Source: Enterobacterales bacterium (GTDB lineage: Bacteria; Pseudomonadota; Gammaproteobacteria; Enterobacterales; Enterobacteriaceae). Taken from it: a stretch of DNA of 64,000 nucleotides. Location: positions 1 to 64,000 of the forward strand of contig JAATFX010000051.1 of the NCBI GenBank assembly GCA_015654925.1, in the 5' to 3' direction. The notes beneath the pieces were generated by a model, which saw only the letters and a program-made list of their open reading frames with translations, was not told where the DNA came from and made no database searches. Positions 36,160-44,111 of the stretch are shown in pieces (positions within the stretch are counted from its first letter, which is position 1; each line of letters opens with the position of its first letter). The translations under genes were made by a program, and so were the position numbers.

Positions 36160-36915
36160 ATGCGCAAAAGAAAAACCACGCTGCCAGGGGTAACCCGCAG
36201 GCAGCTTCTTTCCTATTCCGCCGCCACGCTCGCCATCGGCGCCGGCGCCGGCGCCAAGGCGGCGACGCTAACCGGCTCTCCCGTCTGGCAACCCTTCGCC
36301 CATAATCCGGTGGATAGCGTGGATGAGGCGGGCTGGCAATTCTTCACGGATAAAGAAGTCGCCACCCTGGAGGCGATTGTCGAGCGGCTGATACCCGCCG
36401 ACGAACTCAGCGTAAGCGGTAAAGACGCCGGCTGCGTGGTATTTATCGACCGGCAGATGAAAAGTTTTTACGGCACATTCTCGCGTCTTTACCGCGAAGG
36501 CCCCTTCCAGGAAGGCACCCCCGAGCAGGGCGATCAGTCTCCGCTGGTGCCCCAGCAGCGCTATCGCATCGGCCTGGCCGACTTGGAAGACTATTGCCAA
36601 AAAACCTTTCAGACAGCCTTTCATCAACTCCCGCCCGAACAGCGCGATCGCCTTTTGACCGGACTGGAGAAAGGCGACGTCAAGCTGGCCAATATCGACG
36701 GCACGTTTTTTTTCAAGCAAGTGCTGGATAACACCATGGAAGGGTTCTTCGCCGATCCGATGTATGGCGGCAACCGCGATATGGTGTCATGGAAAATGAT
36801 AGGTTTTCCCGGCGCCCGCTACGATTACCGCGATCTTATAGAACAACATAATCAAGATCTTCATTTAACGCCGGTAAGCATTGGCGGCAGTGAGCAATGG
36901 AAAATCAAGGGATAA
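36160..36915 (+). CDS. gluconate 2-dehydrogenase subunit 3 family protein (Tat leader)
   Basis: A 251-residue protein with a twin-arginine leader (TRRQLLSYSAATLAIGAGAGAKA) and the Gluconate_2-dh3 body: FFTDKEVATLEAIVERLIPAD, then YGGNRDMVSWKMIGFPGARYDYRD near the end. This small subunit is needed for export and maturation of the partner flavoprotein, which has no signal of its own and is carried through Tat together with it. It is the first of three tightly spaced genes. Confidence 0.92.
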   Translation: MRKRKTTLPGVTRRQLLSYSAATLAIGAGAGAKAATLTGSPVWQPFAHNPVDSVDEAGWQFFTDKEVATLEAIVERLIPADELSVSGKDAGCVVFIDRQMKSFYGTFSRLYREGPFQEGTPEQGDQSPLVPQQRYRIGLADLEDYCQKTFQTAFHQLPPEQRDRLLTGLEKGDVKLANIDGTFFFKQVLDNTMEGFFADPMYGGNRDMVSWKMIGFPGARYDYRDLIEQHNQDLHLTPVSIGGSEQWKIKG

Positions 36916-36921
36916 ACCGAC

Positions 36922-38688
36922 ATGGCAAAGAAACTCCCTAAAACCGATGTAGTGGTCATCGGCCTGGGCTGGGCGGGGGCCATTATCGCCAACGAACTGA
37001 CCGATGCGGGCCTGGAAGTCATCGCTATCGAACGAGGTCCGTGGCGCGACACCGCGCGCGACTTCAACGTCGCCTCGGTAACGGATGAATTACGCTACAA
37101 CCGCAGCCAGGAATTAATGCTGCGCACCAAACAAAACACCATAACCGTGCGTAACAACCCATCGCAAACCGCACTGCCGATGCGCAGTTGGGGGTCGTTT
37201 CATCCCGGCAACGGCACCGGCGGCGCGGGGAATCATTGGGCCGGCATTACCTTTCGCTTTCAGCCCGATGAGTTCCGCTTAAAAAGCCATCTGCTGGAAC
37301 GTTATGGCGCCGACGCGATGCCCAAAGAGCTGACGCTGCAGGATTGGGGCACCGATTGGGAAGAAATGGAACCCTTTTATATGCAGTTCGAGCGCCTGGC
37401 GGGCACCTCGGGATATGCGTCCAATCTTAACGGCATAAAACGCGACGGCGGCAATCCCTATGAGGGCATGCGTTCCGGCGATTACCCCACGCCGCCGATG
37501 AAACAGCCCTATGGCCCGACGTTATTCGCCGAAGCCGCCAGAAGTATGGGCTACCAGGCCTTTCCGGTGCCCTCTTCCCTGGTATCGCAAGCCTATACCA
37601 ATCCGCTGGGGGTGAGCATGGGCCCCTGCACCTACTGCGGTTTTTGCACCAATTACGGCTGCGCCAACTACTCCAAGGCCAGCGCGATTACCACCGTCTT
37701 GCCGGTACTGGTGCGCAAAGATAATTTTTCCGCCCTGACCAATAGCGAAGTGATGAGGGTCACCCTGGATTCCACCGGCAAACGCGCCACCGGCGTGGTA
37801 TATATCGACTCTTCCGGCGACGAGTGGGAACAGCCGGCCGACCTGGTGATCGTCACCGCATTTACCTTCGAAAACGTGCGCCTCATGCTGCTGTCCGGCG
37901 TCGGCAAACCTTACGATCCGGTTACCAATACCGGCACCACCGGCCGCAATTATGCCTACCAGACCGCCAACTCGGTACAGCTGTTTTTTGATAATAAAAA
38001 CTTCAATCCGTTTATCGGCGCCGGCGCGGTAGGCATGGGCATCGATGATTTCAATAACGATAACTTCGATCATTCCGGCCTGGGCTTTTTTGGCGGCGGC
38101 AGCATTCGCGTGACGCCCATAGGCGCGGCGCCCATCTCCTACCACCCCACCCCGCCGAGCGCCCCCACCTGGGGCAGCGAATTTAAGCGGCAGGTCAAAA
38201 ATAATTATCTGAGCAGCATGAGCATTGGCTGCGAGGCCAGCAGCTACAGCACGCGCACCAATTATCTTTCCCTGGACCCCAACTATAAAGATCCCCTCGG
38301 CCGCCCGCTATTAAGGGTCACCTTCGATTTCTCGCAAAACGATCTCAAGATGGCCGAATACTGCACCGGCAAGGTGGGCGAGATCGCCAAGGCCATGAAC
38401 CCGCGCGAATATTATATGCGGCCCATGAAGGGGCATTGGAATTCAGCGCCCTATCAGTCGTCGCATATCGTCGGCGGGTTCGTGATGGGAGCAGATCCGG
38501 CCAATAGCTCGGTAAATAAGCATTTGCAGGTTTGGGATGTGCCGAATTTGTTTGTGGTGGGCGCCTCCGCCTTTCCGCAAAATCCCGGCTACAACCCGAC
38601 GGGTACCGTGGGCGCGCTGGCGTTTAAAGCCGCTTACGCCATTCGCCATTATTATCTGCAACGTCCCGGGGAGATGATCACCGCATGA
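36922..38688 (+). CDS. GMC-family membrane dehydrogenase flavoprotein subunit (gluconate 2-dehydrogenase type)
   Basis: A 588-residue GMC oxidoreductase. The FAD motif VVVIGLGWAGAIIANEL is at the N-terminus; C236, C239, C242 and C247 (CTYCGFCTNYGC) match the iron-sulfur site of the dehydrogenases of this class; and the C-terminal NPGYNPTGTVGALAFKAAYAI holds the GMC catalytic region. It should oxidise gluconate or a related aldonate or sugar alcohol in the periplasm, passing electrons to the cytochrome subunit. Gluconate and 2-ketogluconate dehydrogenases look alike, so the substrate is not certain. It starts six bases after the small-subunit gene. Confidence 0.9.
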   Translation: MAKKLPKTDVVVIGLGWAGAIIANELTDAGLEVIAIERGPWRDTARDFNVASVTDELRYNRSQELMLRTKQNTITVRNNPSQTALPMRSWGSFHPGNGTGGAGNHWAGITFRFQPDEFRLKSHLLERYGADAMPKELTLQDWGTDWEEMEPFYMQFERLAGTSGYASNLNGIKRDGGNPYEGMRSGDYPTPPMKQPYGPTLFAEAARSMGYQAFPVPSSLVSQAYTNPLGVSMGPCTYCGFCTNYGCANYSKASAITTVLPVLVRKDNFSALTNSEVMRVTLDSTGKRATGVVYIDSSGDEWEQPADLVIVTAFTFENVRLMLLSGVGKPYDPVTNTGTTGRNYAYQTANSVQLFFDNKNFNPFIGAGAVGMGIDDFNNDNFDHSGLGFFGGGSIRVTPIGAAPISYHPTPPSAPTWGSEFKRQVKNNYLSSMSIGCEASSYSTRTNYLSLDPNYKDPLGRPLLRVTFDFSQNDLKMAEYCTGKVGEIAKAMNPREYYMRPMKGHWNSAPYQSSHIVGGFVMGADPANSSVNKHLQVWDVPNLFVVGASAFPQNPGYNPTGTVGALAFKAAYAIRHYYLQRPGEMITA

Positions 38689-39908
38689 AAAAACTGACTT
38701 CGCTGTATGTCGGTGTGCTGGCGCTGGTGGCCGGGATAGGGCATGCCGTCGCCCAGCCGGAATTCGATCAGGTGGCGAAAGGCCGCTATCTGGCGGTGGT
38801 GGGCGACTGTACCGCCTGCCATACCGTCGATCCCGCCAAGCCTTTTGCCGGCGGATTTCGCATCGATACGCCATTTGGCGCCGTCTTGGGCGCCAATATC
38901 ACGCCGGATGCGCTCACCGGCATCGGCCGCTGGAATTTTGATGATTTCCAGCGAGCCATGTCGGAAGGCATAGGCCACGGCGGCAAGCGTCTTTATGGCG
39001 CCATGCCGTTTACCGCCTATACCAAAATGAGCCGTGAAGATAATCAGGCGCTGTGGGCCTATTTGCAGACGTTGCAACCGATCGCCAATCATGTCGAAAC
39101 CAACCAGCTGCCGTTTCCGTTTAATATCCGAACCAGTTTGATCGTCTGGAACTGGCTGAATTTCGATAAAGGCGAGTTTGCGCCCAATCCGCAAAAATCC
39201 GCCGAATGGAATCGCGGAGCTTACCTGGTGGAAGGCCCCGGGCACTGCGGCACCTGCCATACGCCCAAGAACCTGCTGGGCGGCGATAAAAACGGTAATT
39301 TCCTGCAAGGGAATAATCTGGGCGCCTGGTGGGCGCCGGATATCACCAATAACGATCATTCCGGCATCGGTTCCTGGAGCGAGGACGATCTGATCGCCTA
39401 TTTGCGCACCGGTGTGAATCGCTTCGATATCGCTTCCGGCCCGATGGCGGAAGAAGTGGAACATTCCTCCCAGCATTGGCATGACGCGGATCTGAAAGCG
39501 GTGGCGGTCTATTTGAAGGATGGCGATAAGTCCGCCGCCAAGGCTCCCGCGGCGCTTAAGGCCGATGATAGCCGGATGGCGGCCGGCAAGGCGATTTACT
39601 TCGACCGCTGTTCCGCCTGCCATAATTCGTCCGGTACCGGCGAGGCGAATATGTTCCCGCGTTTAGCCGATAATCCGCTGATCCGGGCCGCCAATCCCGC
39701 GTCATTGATTAATGTGGTGCTGGCCGGCAGCCGCGCCGGCGCCACCGCCAGTCGCCCTACGGCGCCGGCGATGCCGAGTTTCGCCTGGAATCTCGATGAT
39801 GATCAGGTGGCCAGCGTGCTGACGTATATTCGCAATAGCTGGGGCAATGCCGCGGAACCGGTCGACGCGGCGCAGGTGAAGAAGATGCGCAAATCGCTGC
39901 AACCGTAG
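38685..39908 (+). CDS. triheme cytochrome c subunit of the membrane dehydrogenase
   Basis: A 407-residue exported protein with a Sec signal (MKKLTSLY...GHAVA) and three CXXCH heme sites: CTACH at 42-46, CGTCH at 188-192 and CSACH at 309-313. Three-heme c-type subunits of this size hand electrons from gluconate, sorbitol or 2-ketogluconate dehydrogenases to ubiquinone. Its ATG overlaps the flavoprotein stop (38685-38688), which fixes it in the operon. The complex gives periplasmic oxidation coupled to the respiratory chain. Confidence 0.93.
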   Translation: MKKLTSLYVGVLALVAGIGHAVAQPEFDQVAKGRYLAVVGDCTACHTVDPAKPFAGGFRIDTPFGAVLGANITPDALTGIGRWNFDDFQRAMSEGIGHGGKRLYGAMPFTAYTKMSREDNQALWAYLQTLQPIANHVETNQLPFPFNIRTSLIVWNWLNFDKGEFAPNPQKSAEWNRGAYLVEGPGHCGTCHTPKNLLGGDKNGNFLQGNNLGAWWAPDITNNDHSGIGSWSEDDLIAYLRTGVNRFDIASGPMAEEVEHSSQHWHDADLKAVAVYLKDGDKSAAKAPAALKADDSRMAAGKAIYFDRCSACHNSSGTGEANMFPRLADNPLIRAANPASLINVVLAGSRAGATASRPTAPAMPSFAWNLDDDQVASVLTYIRNSWGNAAEPVDAAQVKKMRKSLQP

Positions 39909-39911
39909 GGG

Positions 39912-39991
39912 GCTTCCCCGCCGGCTGGCATGGGTGCCGTTGCAGTGGGTGCGGAGTCCGGTTGGCTTCACTACCGGTGGGCGGCGGGTTT
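39912..39991. repeat. 80-bp direct repeat, copy 1
   Basis: GC-rich unit starting GCTTCCCCGCCGGCTGGCAT and ending GGGCGGCGGGTTT, right after the cytochrome gene. The second copy lies at 40053-40132 and is roughly 90% identical at the same length. Not a recognised REP, ERIC or IS element. Confidence 0.75.
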
Positions 39992-40052
39992 ACCGCACCA
40001 GGGGGCGCTCCGGCGGCCAGGAAAACCATGGCCGCTTCGACCACCACGGCAC

Positions 40053-40132
40053 GCTTCCCCGCCGGCTGGCATGGGGTCCGTTGCGGGGGGTGCGGAGCCT
40101 GGTTGGCTTCACTACCGATGGGCGGCGGGTTT
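40053..40132. repeat. 80-bp direct repeat, copy 2
   Basis: Second copy of the unit at 39912-39991, offset by 141 bases. It differs at a handful of positions and shares the stretch GGTTGGCTTCACTACCG. The 61 bases between the copies are unrelated. Open frames through this block in several phases are side effects of the GC-rich repeat. Confidence 0.75.
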
Positions 40133-40555
40133 GGTTTATCGGTTATCAAGGGGAGAGCTTGGCTCTCCCTTTTCTTTGATAAATTTAATTAGGGTTGGTA
40201 ATGTCTTGGCGGTTAAATATATACGTCAATAATACACCTTGCACTTAAATGCACTTGCACTTAGTTATGATGTTTATATTGTCAAAAAATAAGTAATTTA
40301 CCCCATTTTATTGTAGTTACTTCATATTTTAATTAGGATTAAATCAAACATCAGCATAAAGCGGCACCGACTTAAACTTTTATTATTTAATAAGTTAGCG
40401 CCATTATATCTAACTTTACATTTTCATGCTAGTCCGGTGGTTATATTCTCGTTATGATAATGGCTTAATAACGCCACAGCTGATTACTCCTATTTCCATC
40501 GCAGAGTAATTTTTTATTCCATTATTTGTACACAATCAATTTTTATGCCGAATAT

Positions 40556-40651
40556 ATGATAAACATTACTTCATTTTTAGCCTGGCGGCTGGTTTTTATA
40601 ATAAGTTCATTCTTCTGGTTAGGCGTCATCGGGCTCATCGCCTGGCTTTAA
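40556..40651 (+). CDS. possible 31-residue membrane microprotein
   Basis: An ATG-started frame of 31 codons ending in TAA. Apart from the first few residues, the peptide is almost wholly hydrophobic and Trp-rich (LAWRLVFIIS then FFWLGVIGLIAWL), like the small single-span proteins that bind membrane enzymes or transporters. No clear ribosome-binding site is seen (ATATATG context). It converges on the CstA-family gene and its stop overlaps the hairpin at 40651. It is preceded by a long AT-rich stretch (40190-40555) with TTGCACTT repeats. Confidence 0.4.
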   Translation: MINITSFLAWRLVFIISSFFWLGVIGLIAWL

Positions 40652-40675
40652 ACCGCGCCGGAAATCGGCGCGGTT
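40651..40675. terminator. convergent hairpin between the microprotein frame and the CstA-family gene
   Basis: AACCGCGCCG / GAAAT / CGGCGCGGTT, a perfect 10-bp stem 15 bases after the stop of the minus-strand transporter gene. Only a short T stretch follows on that strand (TTTAAA), so termination strength is uncertain. Confidence 0.55.
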
Positions 40676-40689
40676 AATGTCAAGCGGCC

Positions 40690-42750
40690 CTATTTCAGCG
40701 CTGGCAGCGCCTCGTATGGCACTTCGCGATCGCTGCGCTTATCAAGGCGATAGGCCTGGTAAGCCGCGCGCAGGCCAAACAAAAAGATGCTGATCATGAC
40801 AAAGATGAACAGCGCGGTCAGCCCGGCATTAAGCTGGTTGTTGAATACCAGCCGGCTCATCTCCTCCATGGTTTTGGCCGGGCCGATAATCTGATTTTGA
40901 TCGATACCGGCCTGGTATTTGCGCGCCAGCGCCAAAAAGCCCACCCGGGGGTCGGCGGACAGTATTTTCATCAGCCCGGCGGTGGTGGTGCAGACCAGCA
41001 AGAACGCCATGGGTAGACCTGCCACCCAGGCGTATGCCTGCCGTTTCATCTTGAACAGCACCACAAAACAGAGCGTCAGCGCCATGGTAGCCAGCATCTG
41101 GTTGGCGATGCCGAACAGCGGCCAGAGAGTATTGATGCCGCCCAGCGGGTCCACCACGCCCTGGTACAAGAAATAGCCCCAGGCCGCCACGCACAGCGCG
41201 GTGGCGATGATATTGGCCACCAGCGAGTCGGTACGCCGCAGCGACGGTACCGCCACGCCCAGCAGGTCCTGCAGCATAAAACGACCGGCGCGGGTGCCCG
41301 CATCCACCGCCGTCAGGATAAACAGCGCTTCGAACAAAATAGCGAAGTGATACCAGAACGCCATGCTGATGCTGCTGACGGCCTGGCTTAAGATATGCGC
41401 CATGCCCACCGCCAGCGTGGGCGCCCCGCCGGCCCGTGAAACGATGGTGTTTTCACCCACGGACTGGGCATAGTCCGTCAGCATTTGCGGCGTGATTTCA
41501 AACCCCCAGCCGCTGACCGCCGCCGCCGCCGCCTCCACCGTGGTTCCCCCCAGGGCCGCCGCCGGGCTATTCATGGCGAAGTAAATGCCCGGGTCGATAA
41601 CCGACGCCGCAATCAGCGCCATAATGGCGACAAAGGATTCCATCAACATGCCGCCATAACCGATAAAGGCCGCCTGGTTTTCGTTTTCCAGCATTTTGGG
41701 CGTGGTGCCGGAAGCGATCAGCGCGTGGAAACCGGACACCGCGCCGCAGGCGATGGTAATAAACAAGAAAGGAAATAGCGACCCCGACCAGACCGGCCCG
41801 GTCCCATCGATAAAACGGGTCATGGACGGCATTTCCAACGTCGGCGCGATAAATACGATACCGATTGCCAGCCCGACAATGGTGCCGATTTTCAGAAAGG
41901 TGGATAAATAATCACGCGGCGCCAGCAGCAGCCATACCGGCAGGATGGACGCGATACCGCCATAAATCACCAGCATCCAGGTCAGTTGCTTGCCATCCAG
42001 GGTAAAGTAAGGCGCCAGGGTCGGGCTGCGGGCGATATCCCCGCCATAAATAATGGCGGCCATCAAGATAATAAAACCGATAACCGAGATCTCGCCGATT
42101 TTACCCGGCCGGATAAAGCGCAGGTAGATACCCATAAATATCGCCAGCGGGATGGTGCATCCCACGGTAAACGCGCCCCAGGGACTATTGGTCAAGGCCT
42201 TCACCACGATCAGCGCCAGCACCGCCAGGATGATAATCATAATCATAAAGGTGCCGAACAGGGCAATAACGCCGGGCACCGCGCCCAGTTCCTGTTTGAT
42301 CAGATCGCCAAGGGAGCGTCCATCCCGCCGCGTCGACACAAACAGCACCATGAAGTCTTGCACCGCGCCCGCCAGCACCACCCCGCCCAAAATCCAGATC
42401 ATCCCGGGCAGATAGCCCATCTGCGCCGCCAGCACCGGCCCGACCAGCGGTCCCGCCCCTGCGATAGCGGCAAAATGATGGCCAAACAGCACATATTTAT
42501 TGGTGGGAACGTAATCCAGGCCGTCATTGTGCCGCCAGGCCGGCGTCATGCGCGTCGCATCCAGGCGCAGCACCCGGCGGGCAATAAACCGGCTGTAAAA
42601 ACGATACGCGATCAGGTACACCGATACCGCGACCACCAGTATCCACAGCGCGTTGATTTTTTCACCGTTATGCAAGGCGATAACGCCCAGCCCAAAGGCA
42701 CCGGCAACAGCAACCAAGACCCAAACGAAATGGGAAGCAATGTTTCGCAT
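40690..42750 (-). CDS. CstA/BtsT-family carbon-starvation (pyruvate/peptide) transporter
   Basis: A 686-residue transporter with about 16-18 membrane segments. The family signature runs through HNDGLDYVPTNKYVLFGHHFAAIAGAGP, QDFMVLFVSTRRDGRSLGDL, FITIACGAVSGFHALIASGTTPK and GGINTLWPLFGIANQMLA. It shares features of both E. coli CstA and BtsT (YjiY); the N-terminal half is a little closer to BtsT and the C-terminal half to CstA. These proteins take up pyruvate and peptides during carbon limitation. The small partner gene (ybdD/yjiX) that usually follows is not present downstream. Confidence 0.92.
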   Translation of the reverse strand: MRNIASHFVWVLVAVAGAFGLGVIALHNGEKINALWILVVAVSVYLIAYRFYSRFIARRVLRLDATRMTPAWRHNDGLDYVPTNKYVLFGHHFAAIAGAGPLVGPVLAAQMGYLPGMIWILGGVVLAGAVQDFMVLFVSTRRDGRSLGDLIKQELGAVPGVIALFGTFMIMIIILAVLALIVVKALTNSPWGAFTVGCTIPLAIFMGIYLRFIRPGKIGEISVIGFIILMAAIIYGGDIARSPTLAPYFTLDGKQLTWMLVIYGGIASILPVWLLLAPRDYLSTFLKIGTIVGLAIGIVFIAPTLEMPSMTRFIDGTGPVWSGSLFPFLFITIACGAVSGFHALIASGTTPKMLENENQAAFIGYGGMLMESFVAIMALIAASVIDPGIYFAMNSPAAALGGTTVEAAAAAVSGWGFEITPQMLTDYAQSVGENTIVSRAGGAPTLAVGMAHILSQAVSSISMAFWYHFAILFEALFILTAVDAGTRAGRFMLQDLLGVAVPSLRRTDSLVANIIATALCVAAWGYFLYQGVVDPLGGINTLWPLFGIANQMLATMALTLCFVVLFKMKRQAYAWVAGLPMAFLLVCTTTAGLMKILSADPRVGFLALARKYQAGIDQNQIIGPAKTMEEMSRLVFNNQLNAGLTALFIFVMISIFLFGLRAAYQAYRLDKRSDREVPYEALPALK

Positions 42751-43151
42751 ACACCCGCTCCTTGATGATTTATTAGCTATCTAAATAAATTAATGTGTGG
42801 TGGTGATGAGTAAACTGTTGTATTCCCGTTTCTCATAACATTGCTTAAACAAGTTTGATAGTTGCAATATGCATATTTGTGATCGGCCATGAAAGCTTTA
42901 ACTTTCACTTACCAAAAATCAGACATGGGTTATAATTATCCGCACTGCAGGATTGGCCAAACGGCGTGGCGCAAGGGATCGGGCCGGCCTGAAAATTAAG
43001 GCAGTCAGGCCTAAGTTTTGAGGTTATTATGATACCGGAAATAAGATAAATCGCAGGCGGGTATATTCCCTCAGCATGGAACTAGTATGGTACAGTCCAT
43101 GTTTACCGGCTAATAATACTCGCTCGCGGCGGGCGTTAATGGATATGGCGG
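42751..43151. other. intergenic region upstream of the CstA-family gene
   Basis: About 400 bases, no supported gene. It carries TGTGATCGGCCATGA near 42880, a possible half CRP site (cstA genes are CRP-dependent in E. coli), and a plus-strand TATAAT-like element near 42932. That element is followed by a GC-rich stretch with a small stem (GGCCTGA...TCAGGCC), which could be an untranslated RNA but is unsupported. Confidence 0.35.
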
Positions 43152-43427
43152 TTATTTGACGGGTTTTTTAATCCGCACAGATTGATGGGTAATAAGCGCG
43201 ACCGCCGCCGGAATACCAAACACCACTAACAGTATAGGCAGTTCCTCCAGCACGGTATAACCCGCACGAAACACCCCCACGCTCAAATTGGCCAGGGAGA
43301 TGACCAGCCAGACCAGTAGAAACGCCTTGAGCGCCGTCGAGCCCGACAACCGATCCACCGACCGCGCGATGACCATAAATACGCCGAACAGCACAATACC
43401 TGCGGTAACCATTATGATGGTATGCAT
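43152..43427 (-). CDS. hypothetical inner-membrane protein, 3 predicted spans
   Basis: A 91-residue protein with three hydrophobic segments: about 4-20, 33-53 and 64-80. The C-terminus is short and basic (RIKKPVK). AGAGGATCG before the ATG supports translation. It is not recognised; its size and topology fit small uncharacterised enterobacterial membrane proteins. It stands alone between the CstA-family gene and the glycan cassette. Confidence 0.65.
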   Translation of the reverse strand: MHTIIMVTAGIVLFGVFMVIARSVDRLSGSTALKAFLLVWLVISLANLSVGVFRAGYTVLEELPILLVVFGIPAAVALITHQSVRIKKPVK

Positions 43428-43601
43428 TTCGATCCTCTGTTCAGCCCATAAAATCGGTTAAGAATACCAATATCACGCATCGGTATTCGCCGTATAGTTG
43501 CTAATGCACATATCTAACGTGATCATCTCGACATCATTTCATCAAACGATGACCGGTACTGAAAATACGCCGGTAAATAACATAGTGCTGAGGTAACTAA
43601 T

Positions 43602-43649
43602 GCAAAAGTCTCAGCGCGGCTATTGACTGACTCGCGCTAAGACTTTTGC
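43602..43649 (-). terminator. 17-bp hairpin after the gtrA-like gene
   Basis: GCAAAAGTCTCAGCGCG (43602-43618) pairs with CGCGCTAAGACTTTTGC (43633-43649). There is one C/A mismatch on the plus strand that becomes a G-U pair in minus-strand RNA. It lies about 20 bases after the gtrA-like stop and probably ends that minus-strand operon, though the T run is inside the stem. Confidence 0.55.
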
Positions 43650-43669
43650 CAAACGTGACATATACAGGC

Positions 43670-44092
43670 CTAGGCGCCAGTTTTCTTGAAAACAAATAAT
43701 TTGGCGCTTGTATAATTAAACACCATACCGCATAAACTGCCGATGGCGACGCCGATTACCGGGTAGGCCAGCACGGTATGCGAGAAGGTAGTCGAAATCC
43801 AAAAAGCCAGATAGTTAACCACCCCGCCGGCAATCATCAATAAAAAATACTGTGAAAACTCCCGCCTTAGGTTCATACCGGAAGGACTTTTTTTGAAGGT
43901 CAGCATCCGGTTCAGCAACCAGGTAACGAATACCGCAACGATGAACGAAACCAGTTTTGCCGGATATAGGCCAATTGTTCCCTTTAATGCATATAATACG
44001 CCGGCATCAAAAACAAAACCCACCACGCCGACTACGCCGAACATGGCGACATTAAGCAAAAAAGGAATCGATAACGACTTCATGCATTTCAA
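43670..44092 (-). CDS. GtrA-like flippase
   Basis: A 140-residue protein with four hydrophobic segments and GtrA family features: GVVGFVFDAGVLYAL near the start, VTWLLNRMLTFKK, and the ending FNYTSAKLFVFKK. GtrA proteins move undecaprenyl-phosphate-linked glucose or a similar sugar across the inner membrane for O-antigen or other glycan decoration. Two starts three codons apart are possible (44092, 44083). It is the last gene of a three-gene minus-strand cassette with a large membrane protein and a GtrB-like transferase. Confidence 0.88.
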   Translation of the reverse strand: MKCMKSLSIPFLLNVAMFGVVGVVGFVFDAGVLYALKGTIGLYPAKLVSFIVAVFVTWLLNRMLTFKKSPSGMNLRREFSQYFLLMIAGGVVNYLAFWISTTFSHTVLAYPVIGVAIGSLCGMVFNYTSAKLFVFKKTGA

Positions 44093-44111
44093 ATCACATA
44101 TTCCTTTTTAC

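Noticed and set aside
39930..40232. Overlapping 76-100-codon plus-strand frames
   Set aside because: They run through the two GC-rich 80-bp repeats in all phases; translation is repetitive and without family likeness.
42930..43080. Possible small RNA with TATAAT and a GGCCTGA/TCAGGCC stem
   Set aside because: No terminator with a T run and no match to a known RNA; kept only as a remark in the intergenic entry.
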